Shown piece by piece: positions 36,598 to 46,799 of a stretch of 64,000 bases of DNA. The DNA comes from Cyclobacterium jeungdonense (GTDB lineage Bacteria > Bacteroidota > Bacteroidia > Cytophagales > Cyclobacteriaceae). Numbering within the stretch: position 1 is the stretch's first letter; each line of letters opens with the position of its first letter. The position numbers were made by a program, and so were the translations under genes. The stretch lies in assembly GCF_010994275.1 (NCBI RefSeq), contig NZ_WMCD01000002.1, forward strand, positions 124,001 to 188,000, read 5' to 3'. The notes below the pieces were generated by a model that was not told the DNA's origin, made no database searches, and saw only the letters and a list, made by a program, of their open reading frames with translations.

Positions 36598-36684
36598 CCT
36601 TGTCAATTACCTAAAAAAATTGCTACTTCTTTTTTTATTGAGATTACCCGATAAATTTTTACTTTCACCTCAAAAGTAGTCCTT

Positions 36685-38268
36685 ATGCGAAAAGTTTACC
36701 TTTTATCTTTTTTTCTTCCTTTCTACCTGACGCTTCTATCTGTATCCATTGGATTTGGTCAAACCTGGGAAGTCTTTGACCAGAATTTTAATTTAGAAAA
36801 GAAAATTTCCCCCGGCAACATTTACCTCCTGGGAAACTCACTGAGGATAAATGTCTGGGAAAATGACCTGTCGTTTTTAGACCCGGAGTATCGCCCCTTT
36901 ATCACAGTCGACAGCGCCAGTTTGTATCAGTATCTGGAACCTTGGATAATTATCAAAAACAGTGGGAAATATGGTGCGTTTCATGAGTATGGGGAACAGG
37001 TCCTTCCTCCTATCTATGATGAAATAAGTACCTTCTATACCCATCTTTTAGCAAGAAAAGGCCAGGAATACTTTATTTATGACAGGGGAAGTAGAACAAC
37101 TTCGCCCATCGGAACTTTTGCGGGTGCCCGCTTAGCAAAAAACGGGCAGGTAATCGCCCAATTAGCTGATGGCGCTTACACATTGCCCCTTTCACCTACT
37201 CCAGATTACCGGTTTCAATTCCTGGCTGATCCCGGCCCGGATGCGATCGTTTCTCAGGAATCCACCGGATTTGGACTGATCAACAGGGAAGGCGAGTACA
37301 TTCTGGATCCTATTATTGATAAAATTGATCATCTGGAAGGCACCTATTATTTTGCGAAAAACGAAAAAGAATACCTGCTGATTGATGCCCTTTCTACCGA
37401 CGCGGATATTCGCTACAACAGTTTTCACCGGATTAGCATTGAAGAAGGGGTCATGGTGGAGTACATTCATGGTAAACTCCGGAGAATCATGAAAAATGAC
37501 GGAATTCTTCTGGACATTTTAGGAATGGATTCCGTGAGGAAAATCAACGATCATTACAATGTCCATTTTAGGAACGCTACTACCGGATTGCTGAATTCAC
37601 AGGGAAAATGGGAGGTCAGGCCTACCGCGGCTGCCAGCTTGTTATTCCCGGGAAATGAGGGGCTTTTTGCTGCGAAAATGGGAGAACAATTTGGCTATGT
37701 GGACGCTGCAGGCAATACGATCATCGATTCGGAATACGATCAGGTCGAACCCTTCTCGGAGGGGCTGGCGGCTGTGAAATTAGGCTCAAAATGGGGGTAC
37801 ATCAATTCTAACAATGAATTGAACATTCCTATGGTCTATGATTGGGCAGGCTCTTTTACCCATGGGGTAGCCATCGTGAGGGAGAATCAGGGCACCTATT
37901 TGATCGATTCCAACGGCGAAAAACTACTTCCCGTATCCTCTGATCGCATCAGCAGGATGCGGGACGGGTATTACTTACTGGAAAAAGAAGGGCTATTAGG
38001 TATTGCCAATCCGAACGGCCAACTTATCAGTCTTCCTCAGTTTGAAGAAATTCGGAGGGAAGGAACAGACCGGATTCTGATTCGGAAAGGCGCCAACTAC
38101 GGAATCATGCGGGAAAACGGTGATTATGTATTGCCCCTGTATTACAGCCGTATTCTATTTGATGAGGAGAATGATAAAATACTAGCTAAAAGCATGCAGA
38201 TCGAAATAGAATCTACGGAAATAATGGAAGGAAAGAAGTCAAGGAAAAAGAAAAATAAAGGGGCCTAA
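36685..38268 (+). CDS. WG-repeat exported protein
   Basis: 527 residues with a signal peptide (residues 1-25, ending GFGQ). The rest is WG-type repeats of about 40 residues: GKYGAFHEYGEQVLPPIYDEI, GFGLINREGEYILDPIIDKID, QFGYVDAAGNTIIDSEYDQVE, SKWGYINSNNELNIPMVYDWA and ANYGIMRENGDYVLPLYYSRI. The C-terminus is basic (GKKSRKKKNKGA). WG repeats are thought to form a repeat scaffold for binding; no catalytic motif is visible. The terminator after it begins within the last codons. Confidence 0.87.
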   Translation: MRKVYLLSFFLPFYLTLLSVSIGFGQTWEVFDQNFNLEKKISPGNIYLLGNSLRINVWENDLSFLDPEYRPFITVDSASLYQYLEPWIIIKNSGKYGAFHEYGEQVLPPIYDEISTFYTHLLARKGQEYFIYDRGSRTTSPIGTFAGARLAKNGQVIAQLADGAYTLPLSPTPDYRFQFLADPGPDAIVSQESTGFGLINREGEYILDPIIDKIDHLEGTYYFAKNEKEYLLIDALSTDADIRYNSFHRISIEEGVMVEYIHGKLRRIMKNDGILLDILGMDSVRKINDHYNVHFRNATTGLLNSQGKWEVRPTAAASLLFPGNEGLFAAKMGEQFGYVDAAGNTIIDSEYDQVEPFSEGLAAVKLGSKWGYINSNNELNIPMVYDWAGSFTHGVAIVRENQGTYLIDSNGEKLLPVSSDRISRMRDGYYLLEKEGLLGIANPNGQLISLPQFEEIRREGTDRILIRKGANYGIMRENGDYVLPLYYSRILFDEENDKILAKSMQIEIESTEIMEGKKSRKKKNKGA

Positions 38269-38278
38269 AGCCCCTTTT
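38257..38278. terminator. bidirectional rho-independent terminator
   Basis: AAAGGGGC-ctaaa-GCCCCTTT, an 8-bp perfect stem followed by T on the plus strand and by CTTTA on the minus strand. It overlaps the stop of the WG-repeat gene and lies 12 bases past the end of floA, so it can serve both convergent genes. Confidence 0.75.
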
Positions 38279-38289
38279 GGTAAGTTGTA

Positions 38290-39303
38290 TTACTTGTTTT
38301 TATCGTTTCCTTTTGACCGGTCTCCAGATTTATTTTCATCCGAATTAGCGATAGAATCCCGCATGCTGGTATCGGATTTTACATTTTCCATTTTATAATA
38401 ATCCATTATTCCCAGATTTCCAGACCTGAAGGCTTCTGAAATGGCTTTGGGTATTTCGGCCTCTGCCTCGGTAACCTTGGCTTTCATTTCGACATTCTTC
38501 GCTTTCATCTCTTGCTCCAGTGCTACCGCCATGGCCCTTCTTTCTTCGGCTCTTGCCTCGGCTACTTTAAGATCGGCAGTGGCCTGGTCAATCTGTAGTT
38601 TAGCTCCGATATTCGATCCCACATCGATGTCCGCAATATCGATGGAAAGAATTTCAAAAGCTGTTCCAGCATCCAATCCCCTTTCCAAAACCAGTTTGGA
38701 TATTTTGTCCGGATTCTCCAAAACACTTTTGTGGTTTTTGGCAGATCCAATGGAGGTCACGATGCCTTCGCCCACTCTTGCCAGAATGGTTTCTTCACCT
38801 GCTCCACCGACAAGTTGCGCAATATTGGCCCGGACCGTAACCCTGGCTTTGGCTATAAGCTGAATGCCATCTGCAGCAACAGCTGCCACGTTGGGCGTAT
38901 TAATGACCTTCGGATTTACCGATATCTGCACTGCCTCAAACACATCCCTTCCGGCCAAATCGATGGCCGTAGCTTGTTTAAACGACAGGGAAATATTGGC
39001 CTTGTCCGCAGAGATTAACGCCCGAATCACATTGGGCACGTTACCTCCCGCCAGGAAATGCGTTTCCAAATCATTGGTGGTCAGATTTAGACCTGCTTTG
39101 GTGGCAGTGATCAGCGAATTGACGATCACCCCTGGAGGCACTTTCCGGATCCGCATCCCTACTAATTCCAAAAGCCCTACCTTCACATTGGAAAATATGG
39201 CTGTTATCCAAAGATTGACCGGGACAAAATAAAGAAAAACGAAAAGAAGAATCAGCCCGGCAAATGCTGCTACCAATATGAATGCCGAATTAGAAATTTC
39301 CAT
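38290..39303 (-). CDS. floA: flotillin-like membrane scaffold protein
   Basis: 337 residues of the FloA/YqfA (UPF0365) family. An N-terminal membrane hairpin (about 8-50, including [15 protein letters not shown]) precedes an SPFH-like domain ([33 protein letters not shown]) and an Ala/Glu-rich coiled coil ([20 protein letters not shown]). It organises functional membrane microdomains. The C-terminal ~40 residues are polar and variable. It lies three bases after the NfeD gene, its usual partner. Confidence 0.94.
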   Translation of the reverse strand: MEISNSAFILVAAFAGLILLFVFLYFVPVNLWITAIFSNVKVGLLELVGMRIRKVPPGVIVNSLITATKAGLNLTTNDLETHFLAGGNVPNVIRALISADKANISLSFKQATAIDLAGRDVFEAVQISVNPKVINTPNVAAVAADGIQLIAKARVTVRANIAQLVGGAGEETILARVGEGIVTSIGSAKNHKSVLENPDKISKLVLERGLDAGTAFEILSIDIADIDVGSNIGAKLQIDQATADLKVAEARAEERRAMAVALEQEMKAKNVEMKAKVTEAEAEIPKAISEAFRSGNLGIMDYYKMENVKSDTSMRDSIANSDENKSGDRSKGNDKNK

Positions 39304-39306
39304 GAT

Positions 39307-39768
39307 TTACGGTTTAATGATAATTTTATTGTCTGCTATTTTTTGTATCGTCACGTTTGTCCCGGCAGGTATAAAACCGCCCTCAGACTTGGCTTCATAC
39401 ATTTTATCTCCAAATTCCACTTTTCCGTAGGGTTTGCAATCGGAAATGGTCTGTCCGGCTTGACCAACTTCAAGTCCTTCCAGACGGTCATCGTAGGTAC
39501 GGTTTACTGAAGTTCCTTTCAATGCAAACCGGTTCCATACCCCGGATTTAAATCCATACACCAGAAACCCCAGGTTTACCAGGATACTAAGGACTAAAAC
39601 GCCATAGGCTACAGATGCAGGAAAATGAAGAAAGGAATAAAAGACCCCCATTCCGGTAAACACCAGGCCCAAAGCACCCACCAAAGTGGTACCGGGTACA
39701 AACACCACCTCCATGAGCACCAGAAGCGCTCCAAACAGAATTAAACTCAATACGATTATCCAATCCAT
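39307..39768 (-). CDS. NfeD family membrane protein
   Basis: 153 residues. Several membrane segments (about 4-26, 30-48 and 53-72) are followed by a C-terminal OB-fold domain with VGQAGQTISDCKPYGKVEFGDKMYEAKSEGGFIPAGTNVTI, the NfeD signature. This is the short form without the ClpP-like protease. NfeD and flotillin genes are characteristically paired, and here the gap is three bases. A role in membrane microdomain organisation is known for the family. Confidence 0.92.
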   Translation of the reverse strand: MDWIIVLSLILFGALLVLMEVVFVPGTTLVGALGLVFTGMGVFYSFLHFPASVAYGVLVLSILVNLGFLVYGFKSGVWNRFALKGTSVNRTYDDRLEGLEVGQAGQTISDCKPYGKVEFGDKMYEAKSEGGFIPAGTNVTIQKIADNKIIIKP

Positions 39769-39925
39769 GAGACGGCGCTAATTTTACTTGTCCTGAAATT
39801 CAGGATTTCTGTAAATTTACAAGATTTCGCAACAATTGAAAGCCTGAAATGCGAATCATCCGGTAATTCTCCCGACCATTCGTATTTCGGAACAAAAACT
39901 CTGAATTGAAAGAAACTGAATGTAC

Positions 39926-41407
39926 TCAATAAGCACGGGCAAACAGCACCCTACCCTTGGAGGGTTTTCCAGAAAGTATGCATTTTCCCTGCTCCGGAAT
40001 CTGATCCAGCGGAATACAACGGATTGTAGCTTTGGTTTGCTCTTTTATCCGTTCCTCGGTTTCCTCCGTACCATCCCAGTGAGCCGAGACGAAGCCTGCT
40101 TTGTTTTCCAGAATATCGATAAATTCTTCCCATGTATCGGCTTTCGTCGTTTTTTCCAACGTAAACGCATGTGCTTTTCTATAGATGTTTTCCTGAATAT
40201 CAGCCAGGGTCTTTTTTATCAATGCAGGTAGGTTTTCATTTTCAAGCTGAACCACGGATTTGGTCAAGTTATCGCGACGAGCCATTTCTACGGTTTGGTT
40301 TTCCAAATCCCGAGGACCAATCCCCAGTCTCAGGGGCACCCCTTTGAGTTCGTATTCAGCAAATTTCCAACCTGGTTTGTGGGTGTCCCGGTCGTCAAAC
40401 TTCACCGAAATACCCAGATCTTCCAAAGATTCCATGATTTCCCCTGCTTTCACCCGTATGGCTTCCAGTTCTTCGTCGCGTCTAAATATGGGAATAATTA
40501 CTACCTGAATGGGCGCTAGCTTTGGTGGAAGTACCAGGCCCTGATCGTCGGAATGGGCCATGATCAAGGCACCCATAAGGCGGGTACTTACCCCCCAGGA
40601 GGTACCCCAGACATGCTCTAGCCCGCCTTCTCGGGTGGCAAATTTGACATCAAAAGCCTTGGCAAAATTTTGACCCAGGAAGTGGGAAGTTCCGGCCTGC
40701 AGGGCTTTTCCATCCTGCATCATACCTTCAATGCAATAGGTAGCTTCCGCTCCGGCAAACTTTTCACTTTCGGATTTAATGCCTTTAATTACCGGCAGCG
40801 CCATGAAATTTTCCGCAAATTCGGCGTATACGTTCAACATTCGTATCGTTTCCTCCTCTGCTTCCTTTTTAGTTTCGTGGGCGGTATGGCCTTCCTGCCA
40901 AAGAAATTCTGAGGTTCTCAGAAATAACCGGGTTCTCATTTCCCAGCGGACCACGTTGGCCCACTGGTTGATTAACAGGGGCAGGTCCCGGTAAGACTGG
41001 ATCCAGTTTTTATAAGTGCTCCAGATCACGGTTTCTGAAGTGGGACGGACGATAAGCTCTTCCTCCAGCGCAGCTTCAGGGTCCACAATTACTCCTTTGC
41101 CCGAAGGGTCTGATTTTAAGCGATAGTGGGTCACTACGGCACATTCCTTCGCAAAGCCCTCTACATGACTTGCTTCTTTGGATAAATAGGATTTTGGAAT
41201 GAATAAAGGGAAATACGCATTGGAATGTCCTGTTTTTTTAAACATCCTATCCAGTTCGGCCTGCATTTTTTCCCAAATGCTAAATCCATAGGGCTTGATC
41301 ACCATACAGCCCCTTACTGCACTGTTTTCAGCAAGATCCGCTCTTTTCACCAATTCATTATACCAGAGGGAATAATCCTCGCTTCGTTTCGGTAATCCTT
41401 TGCTCAT
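39926..41407 (-). CDS. proS: prolyl-tRNA synthetase (archaeal/eukaryal-like form)
   Basis: 493 residues; charges tRNA-Pro. Class II motifs are visible: [25 protein letters not shown] (motif 1 region), [57 protein letters not shown] (motif 2) and [28 protein letters not shown] (motif 3 region). There is no INS editing domain, and an extra C-terminal zinc-domain-like part ends in Tyr, so this is the ~490-residue form typical of Bacteroidota. Divergent from the low-complexity lipoprotein gene. Confidence 0.96.
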   Translation of the reverse strand: MSKGLPKRSEDYSLWYNELVKRADLAENSAVRGCMVIKPYGFSIWEKMQAELDRMFKKTGHSNAYFPLFIPKSYLSKEASHVEGFAKECAVVTHYRLKSDPSGKGVIVDPEAALEEELIVRPTSETVIWSTYKNWIQSYRDLPLLINQWANVVRWEMRTRLFLRTSEFLWQEGHTAHETKKEAEEETIRMLNVYAEFAENFMALPVIKGIKSESEKFAGAEATYCIEGMMQDGKALQAGTSHFLGQNFAKAFDVKFATREGGLEHVWGTSWGVSTRLMGALIMAHSDDQGLVLPPKLAPIQVVIIPIFRRDEELEAIRVKAGEIMESLEDLGISVKFDDRDTHKPGWKFAEYELKGVPLRLGIGPRDLENQTVEMARRDNLTKSVVQLENENLPALIKKTLADIQENIYRKAHAFTLEKTTKADTWEEFIDILENKAGFVSAHWDGTEETEERIKEQTKATIRCIPLDQIPEQGKCILSGKPSKGRVLFARAY

Positions 41408-41538
41408 TAGTATTTCTTTGTTGTAATAAAAAAACTCTTTATATTCGATTCTTGATTTTAGGCAAATATAATTTAAAAAATGATAACCCTCCCGCTATGT
41501 TACCGTATATAGTAAGAGAGAAATAAACTGAAAACCCC

Positions 41539-42894
41539 ATGATTAATTTCAATCCAATTCGGACCATAGGTGCATTATCTATTCTTGGCTTGGCTGCATG
41601 TAGCACCAGCTACAATGCCAGCAGAAGCGGACAAGAAATGGATAATTTGTATTTTATGGCATCAGATGCCCGAATAGCCACTGAATTTGCCGTAAAAAAC
41701 AACAATCCTGAAAATTTCGAGGAAATCGAGGACATACGTTCTTTAGACGGAGAAACTGATAATTTTTCCGCCAAAAACGTCAATCCGGAATATATTGCGA
41801 AATATCAGCGTTCTACTACTCCCGCAGAAGAAGGAACGGTATATTTTGACGATTCCCAGTCTGACGGTGAGCTTGCCCAGGGTCAGCCAAACATAAATGC
41901 CTACGACAATTACCGTGGATCAGGTGGAAACAACTCAGGCATTACCAATAACTACTTCATGAATCCCATGATGGGTATGTACCCGATGATGGGAATGGGT
42001 GGCATGTACAATCCTTACTGGGGCTCCGGCTTCGGAGGAATGGGAATGTATGACCCCTTTTGGGGATCAGGATTTGGTTTCAGGCCTGGATTTAACCTAA
42101 GTATAGGTATGGGTATGGGTTGGGGAAGCCCTTTCATGAGACCAGGGTTCGGATTTTATGATCCATTTTGGGGATCTGGTTTTGGTTACAGACCAGGTTT
42201 TGGAGGCTTCTACGGTGGAGGCATGTGGGGTAGAAACATTTATTCTCCCATCATCGTACTACCTGGCGGCAATGAAGGAAACAGGAGGCAGGTAGTTCAG
42301 GGTGCCAGACCTGGTAGAGCTTCTTCCCTGGCAAACACGGCTAGCAGATCTACCAGAAGTGCTGTACAACCTAGTTCAACAAGAGCTTCTGCGAGAAGAG
42401 AAGCTATGAATAGTAGTGTTGTTAGTAGAAATCGATCCGCAGGTACAACCAACTCCTTCTCCAGATCTCAAAATGATTATTACAATGCGGCATCTGCAGC
42501 ACCGACCAGAAGGAACATCAATTCACCGGCAATGAATCGTGCTGGTAACACTTCAACCCGAAGCAGTTATAATACGCCTAGCAGGACGGACACATATAAC
42601 AGAACGCAGGCACCTTCGAATTCTAACTCAAGGACCTATAATTCACGAAGTAACTCGCGTTCAACCTATTCAGCTCCCAGGTCTAACAGTAGAAGTTCAT
42701 CTCCTTCCTATAACAGAAGCAGAACTAATAGAACTACAACACCAAGTTATCAACAACGATCTACCTCCCCTAGCAGAAATTCTTATTCTGCACCATCCAG
42801 ATCGTCTTCATCCTATAGCGCTCCAAGCAGGAGTAGTTCCGGTGGAGGATCTTCCAGAGGAGGTAGTGTTGGAGGCAGTAGAAGAGGGAATTAA
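41539..42894 (+). CDS. low-complexity lipoprotein, Gly/Met/Phe repeats and Ser/Arg-rich tail
   Basis: 451 residues with a lipoprotein signal (ILGLAAC, Cys near 21). Residues ~25-125 are an acidic ordered-looking region. About 135-240 is Gly/Met/aromatic-rich, with the unit YDPFWGSGFG[FY]RPGF twice and looser variants (YNPYWGSGFGG). The rest to the end is a Ser/Arg/Asn/Tyr-rich disordered tail ending in GGSSRGGS. No known enzyme domain. Similar proteins occur in Cytophagales; an aggregating or matrix-like surface role is only a guess. A strong terminator overlaps its end. Confidence 0.8.
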   Translation: MINFNPIRTIGALSILGLAACSTSYNASRSGQEMDNLYFMASDARIATEFAVKNNNPENFEEIEDIRSLDGETDNFSAKNVNPEYIAKYQRSTTPAEEGTVYFDDSQSDGELAQGQPNINAYDNYRGSGGNNSGITNNYFMNPMMGMYPMMGMGGMYNPYWGSGFGGMGMYDPFWGSGFGFRPGFNLSIGMGMGWGSPFMRPGFGFYDPFWGSGFGYRPGFGGFYGGGMWGRNIYSPIIVLPGGNEGNRRQVVQGARPGRASSLANTASRSTRSAVQPSSTRASARREAMNSSVVSRNRSAGTTNSFSRSQNDYYNAASAAPTRRNINSPAMNRAGNTSTRSSYNTPSRTDTYNRTQAPSNSNSRTYNSRSNSRSTYSAPRSNSRSSSPSYNRSRTNRTTTPSYQQRSTSPSRNSYSAPSRSSSSYSAPSRSSSGGGSSRGGSVGGSRRGN

Positions 42895-42909
42895 TTCCCT
42901 CTTTTTTTC
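42883..42909 (+). terminator. rho-independent terminator
   Basis: AGAGGGAATT and AATTCCCTCT form a perfect 20-base palindrome followed by TTTTTT. It overlaps the stop codon of the low-complexity lipoprotein gene (TAA at 42892-42894). Confidence 0.8.
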
Positions 42910-43154
42910 TCTTTTGGTTTAAAAATCATTTTTTTTCAGATTACCTTAGTTGATACCCGTCAATTTTGGTTTCAATTTCATTCGAATCGTTTAATTCTAA
43001 CTATCAATCTTTGCGCAACATTTTACTTTAACTTAATTTCCTGATTTTCGTTTCGGATAATAAGTCTTTCTTATTTCGTTCACCCGATAAGCTGACAGGA
43101 AAATATACGATTGACGTGATTTTGTTAGCTTCAGTAAAACCCAATTCAGTTGAT

Positions 43155-44624
43155 ATGAAAGGATTAAAATTGATTTTAGCCTCTTTGGCCATACTAGTCT
43201 TTAATTTACCTCTTCTTAAAGCCCAAAGCGGATATGTGGAAGATGCGCTTAGATTTAGCCAATACGGTGCAACCGGATCTGCCCGGATAAATGCGATAGG
43301 TGGAACCCAAAATTCCTTGGGTGGTGATATTAGCAATGTCCACGGAAATCCTGCAGGTCTAGGGTTTTTCCAGAATTCGGAATTTAGCGTTACAGCAGCC
43401 TATGGAGATTGGAATTCGGAAACACTGCTTTTGAACCAATCCAGGGGACTCAATACCACCAATTTCTCTATACCCAATATAGGTGCCGTGATCAGTAGAG
43501 CCAAGGCCCCCCTGGAAATTGGTGACTGGAGAGGAGGCTCATTCGGTATCAGCCTCAACAGGCATTCTACATTCAATCAAAGTTTCGGCTATTTTTCCAA
43601 TCAGTTGGATCAGGGGTCTATTCTGGATTACTATGTTGACCTGTATAACGACCAGGGTGTGCCTAGCGGAACAGATGGCCTATTCTTTGATGCCTTTCTG
43701 ATCAATCCGGTAGATGGAGGGTACGATTTCGTCCCCAATGCCAGCGATGCGCTGGAAAAATCCGAAACGGTAGAAAATGAAGGCAATCAGACGCAGGTTA
43801 GTTTCTCTTACGGAGGAAACTATAAAAACAAACTATTTATTGGCGGATCGTTGGGGATCAGTACCATCTCCTTTCGGTCTACTAAAACCTACAACGAAGA
43901 GTTTTTGGACGATGCGAATCAGACCACTTTGTTCAGCTCCCTGCAAGAAAACTTATTTCTTGACGGGTCAGGTATTAACCTCGGACTGGGAATTATTTAC
44001 AAACCGGTAGACCAACTAAACTTAGGATTGAATTTTAAATCACCCACCTGGAATCGGTTGAACGAAGAATATGATGCCGATATCTTTGCTGATTTTTCTC
44101 CCCCCTATCAGGATCCTGAATTTGGTACCATCGCCGAATCGGATGCTGAAACGGATATTTTCATCAGCAGTTATAACCTGAGGACCCCCTTGATGGTAGG
44201 TGCCGGTATGACTTACTTTTTTGGGAAAAACGGGTTTATATCAGGTGATGTCAATTACCTGGATTACAGCACGGCAAATCTCCGGTCCAATGTATTTAAT
44301 ACGGAGCAAGATAATACAGAAATCAGTAGGCTTTACGGACAAACGATCAATTACAGTGTTGGTGGAGAGTACCGGATTCAGAAACTGAGGATAAGGGCTG
44401 GCTATGCCTTTTACGGGGATCCCTTTGGGGAATCAGGTGATTTGGACCGTAGCACTACTCAACTATCCGGAGGGATAGGGTTAAAATTGCCCGCATTCAG
44501 TATCGATTTTGGCTTGATTAATCGCAGGTTTAATAGTTATTACACCTCCTACCCCGGCGCTGATCTGGCTACAATCGATAACAACCAGATCAGCGGTTCA
44601 CTAACCTTAGGGTTTAATTTTTAA
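43155..44624 (+). CDS. outer-membrane beta-barrel protein, OMPP1/FadL-like
   Basis: 489 residues from the ATG at 43155, which gives a clean signal peptide (LKLILASLAILVFNLPLLKAQ); the in-frame GTG at 43116 would bury it. The mature start YVEDALRFSQYGATGSARINAIGGTQNSLGGDISNVHGNPAGLGFF is the conserved N-terminal hatch of OMPP1/FadL-type proteins that Bacteroidota genomes often label 'hemin receptor'. It ends in a barrel strand with terminal Phe (SLTLGFNF). It probably carries a hydrophobic ligand across the outer membrane; the ligand is unknown. Its terminator lies inside the opposing aroK gene. Confidence 0.87.
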   Translation: MKGLKLILASLAILVFNLPLLKAQSGYVEDALRFSQYGATGSARINAIGGTQNSLGGDISNVHGNPAGLGFFQNSEFSVTAAYGDWNSETLLLNQSRGLNTTNFSIPNIGAVISRAKAPLEIGDWRGGSFGISLNRHSTFNQSFGYFSNQLDQGSILDYYVDLYNDQGVPSGTDGLFFDAFLINPVDGGYDFVPNASDALEKSETVENEGNQTQVSFSYGGNYKNKLFIGGSLGISTISFRSTKTYNEEFLDDANQTTLFSSLQENLFLDGSGINLGLGIIYKPVDQLNLGLNFKSPTWNRLNEEYDADIFADFSPPYQDPEFGTIAESDAETDIFISSYNLRTPLMVGAGMTYFFGKNGFISGDVNYLDYSTANLRSNVFNTEQDNTEISRLYGQTINYSVGGEYRIQKLRIRAGYAFYGDPFGESGDLDRSTTQLSGGIGLKLPAFSIDFGLINRRFNSYYTSYPGADLATIDNNQISGSLTLGFNF

Positions 44625-45143
44625 AAAAGGCATCCAGGATGAAATCAATAACTCAGGGGAAATGTCTTCTCCCCTGAGTTTTATTTTTGCCTTTTCGTAA
44701 AACGCACAGCGCTCCACATACATGTTTTTCAACTTGAGGATGATTTCGGAGGTATCCATTCCTGAAAACAATGGTCTCAATTCCACCTGTGACTGGGTAA
44801 GCCTTTCCAGAATATGATTAAGCGGGACATCTAAAAATACGGAAACTCCCGTGGAATTAATCAGTTTCATATTATCGTTGTAACAAGGAGCTCCACCGCC
44901 GGTGGCCAATACAAAAGCCTCATCCCTGCCAAGCATCTCCGATATAACAGCCGTCTCCAGCTTTCTGAAATAACCCTCTCCCTTTTCTGGAAAAAGTGAG
45001 GCAATTTTTTTCCCCTCTTTTTCCTCTATAAGATCATCCAAATCATAAAAAGGGACGTTAAGCCTCGTCGCCAGTTCTTTTCCCAGGGTAGATTTTCCAC
45101 TTCCGGGCATGCCAACCAAGACTATTTTTCTGGGATCCATCAT
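44607..45143 (-). CDS. aroK: shikimate kinase
   Basis: 178 residues; phosphorylates shikimate at the 3-OH in aromatic amino acid synthesis. Walker A is GMPGSGKST, the shikimate-binding DLDDLIEEKEG has the Asp pair, FRKLE holds the binding Arg, and TGGGAPC follows. The start (ATG at 45143) overlaps the stop of the upstream gene as ATGA, indicating translational coupling. The 3' end overlaps the convergent OMPP1 gene by 18 bases and contains that gene's terminator, which constrains codons 153-165. Confidence 0.94.
   Translation of the reverse strand: MMDPRKIVLVGMPGSGKSTLGKELATRLNVPFYDLDDLIEEKEGKKIASLFPEKGEGYFRKLETAVISEMLGRDEAFVLATGGGAPCYNDNMKLINSTGVSVFLDVPLNHILERLTQSQVELRPLFSGMDTSEIILKLKNMYVERCAFYEKAKIKLRGEDISPELLISSWMPFLKIKP
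44651..44687 (+). terminator. rho-independent terminator embedded in aroK
   Basis: ACTCAGGGGA pairs exactly with TCCCCTGAGT (10 bp) over a nine-base loop, then TTTATTTTT on the plus strand. It follows the OMPP1-like gene by 26 bases but lies wholly inside the coding part of the opposing aroK gene. Confidence 0.8.
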
Positions 45144-46246
45144 GGCGAAAACAGGTTTTTGGCCGCTTCCGGAGCCGGTGTATTTCGAAAGTGATATTTG
45201 CCCAACACGGTCCCATTTTCCAGAAAGACCAGCCCGGGATTGGATCGGATGATGGTTTTTACCACGGTGGCATCTGCCATATAATACCCCAGCTTCAGGC
45301 CATTTTCAGATAAAAAGGCTTCCATTTCCGCCTCGGATGAGGCAGCCACCAATACCATTCGCACATCCGTACCCTGAAATGCGTTGATCAAGGCACTGAT
45401 CTGCTCCATATGGTTGATGGAAAGGTCCATCTTGGATATCTGATGGGAAAGTAGAAGCACCTTTTTACCACTTAGAATTTCCTCTGTATGGTCACCCTCA
45501 TCGTTCCAGATGGCGAAATCAGATATCTTCGGAAGGGCTTCAGGGTTTTTTAATTGCATCTCGACAAATTCATAGCTTTCATCCGAGGGGTATTGGTCGA
45601 AAGTCACCGTTTCTCCATCTCTTCGCATGACATACCTGTATTCCAGATTCTCTGAGGGCAGCATAGCACGAGAAATATTGACCCCTTCCTTAAATGCCCT
45701 GAAGTCAATAAAGGGAAGGTTTCGTATGGCCACAATGGCGAGCAACAGGGAAATAATCAAGGAACCGACGGTCATCCATTTACCGACAGTACTTGAGCCC
45801 TCCGGAAGGTGTTTTCTGAAAACCGCCATGAACAATATAAGGCCTAAAAGGACCAAATCTTTGTAAAAAGACTCCCAGGGGGTCAATTTGATGGCATCTC
45901 CGAAACACCCGCAATCCGTCACCTTGTCGAAATAGGCAGAATAAAAGGTAAGAAATGTGAAAAACAGAATCATGGCCAATAGCAGGTAGACGCCCGTCTT
46001 TATCTTCCAGCCTGTCAGCACCATGATGCCCAGACCTACCTCCAATACCACCAGGATCACGGCCACCAGCAGTGATATGGATTTAAGTGGTTCAAAGATG
46101 GGGGAAATATCGGTTGCAAAAACATCGAAATATTCCTGCATTTTAATAGAGGTACCTACGGGGTCATTCACCTTTATCAAGCCGGAGAACACAAACAGAC
46201 CACCCACCAAAATGCGGGCGACAAATAATAAGGTTTTAACGGTCAT
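45140..46246 (-). CDS. DoxX-like membrane protein with thioredoxin-like tail (BT_3928 type)
   Basis: 368 residues. The N-terminal half has about five membrane segments of the DoxX/MauE type (VGGLFVFSGLIKVNDPVGTSIKMQEYF; TDCGCFGDAIKLTPWESFYKD with a Cys pair; a helix near 160-178). The C-terminal ~170 residues look like a thioredoxin-fold domain lacking CxxC. MauE relatives aid disulphide-dependent maturation. The order DUF1599, this gene, aroK, with short overlaps, is a conserved Bacteroidota arrangement. Function unproven. Confidence 0.85.
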   Translation of the reverse strand: MTVKTLLFVARILVGGLFVFSGLIKVNDPVGTSIKMQEYFDVFATDISPIFEPLKSISLLVAVILVVLEVGLGIMVLTGWKIKTGVYLLLAMILFFTFLTFYSAYFDKVTDCGCFGDAIKLTPWESFYKDLVLLGLILFMAVFRKHLPEGSSTVGKWMTVGSLIISLLLAIVAIRNLPFIDFRAFKEGVNISRAMLPSENLEYRYVMRRDGETVTFDQYPSDESYEFVEMQLKNPEALPKISDFAIWNDEGDHTEEILSGKKVLLLSHQISKMDLSINHMEQISALINAFQGTDVRMVLVAASSEAEMEAFLSENGLKLGYYMADATVVKTIIRSNPGLVFLENGTVLGKYHFRNTPAPEAAKNLFSP

Positions 46247-46784
46247 CCTGATTTAATTTTATCATACAAAATACGGCATAATTGAGCATGTCCTGATAAT
46301 TTGCGGCCACTCCTTCGGAAACCAGTGTTTTACCCTGATGATCCTCAATTTGCTTGACGCGTAACAATTTCATTAAAATGATGTCGGTTATCGAGGATAC
46401 CCGCATGCTTCTCCACGCTTCACCATAGTCGTGGTTTTTGTTGGCAAGTAGCTCACGGGTAGCTTCCACCCACTTGTCATAAAGTGGTTCCAACTCCTGA
46501 AAATCAATCTCCATGCGCTTATCATCCCGTAAATCCAGCTGCATTAAGGCAATGAGGCAATAGTTAATTATCCCAATAAATTCATCTTTGATAGAATCGG
46601 TCACCTTTTGTTTGCCTTTTTCCTGAATGGAGCGAATGCGCTGCGCTTTGATGAAAAGCTGATCTGTAAGGGAGGGAAGTCTCAAAATTCTCCAGGCAGT
46701 ACCATAATCTTGAGTCTTCTTCTTAAAAAGTTCTTTACAAAGGCCAATAACTTCATTATATTCGCTTGCGGTTTGCGTTTCCAA
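46236..46784 (-). CDS. DUF1599 family protein
   Basis: 182 residues made of two similar halves: FKKKTQDYGTAWRILRLPSLTDQLFIKAQRIRSIQEKG (about 16-53) and LANKNHDYGEAWRSMRVSSITDIILMKLLRVKQIEDHQG (about 113-151). These are the tandem DUF1599 units. The K-x-x-DYG-x-AWR motif suggests a nucleotide-related helical fold, but function is unknown. It heads the three-gene minus-strand run to aroK, overlapping the next gene by 11 bases. Its start is 15 bases from the divergent folP start. Confidence 0.88.
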   Translation of the reverse strand: METQTASEYNEVIGLCKELFKKKTQDYGTAWRILRLPSLTDQLFIKAQRIRSIQEKGKQKVTDSIKDEFIGIINYCLIALMQLDLRDDKRMEIDFQELEPLYDKWVEATRELLANKNHDYGEAWRSMRVSSITDIILMKLLRVKQIEDHQGKTLVSEGVAANYQDMLNYAVFCMIKLNQDDR

Positions 46785-46799
46785 AGCAATGGTGTTTTT

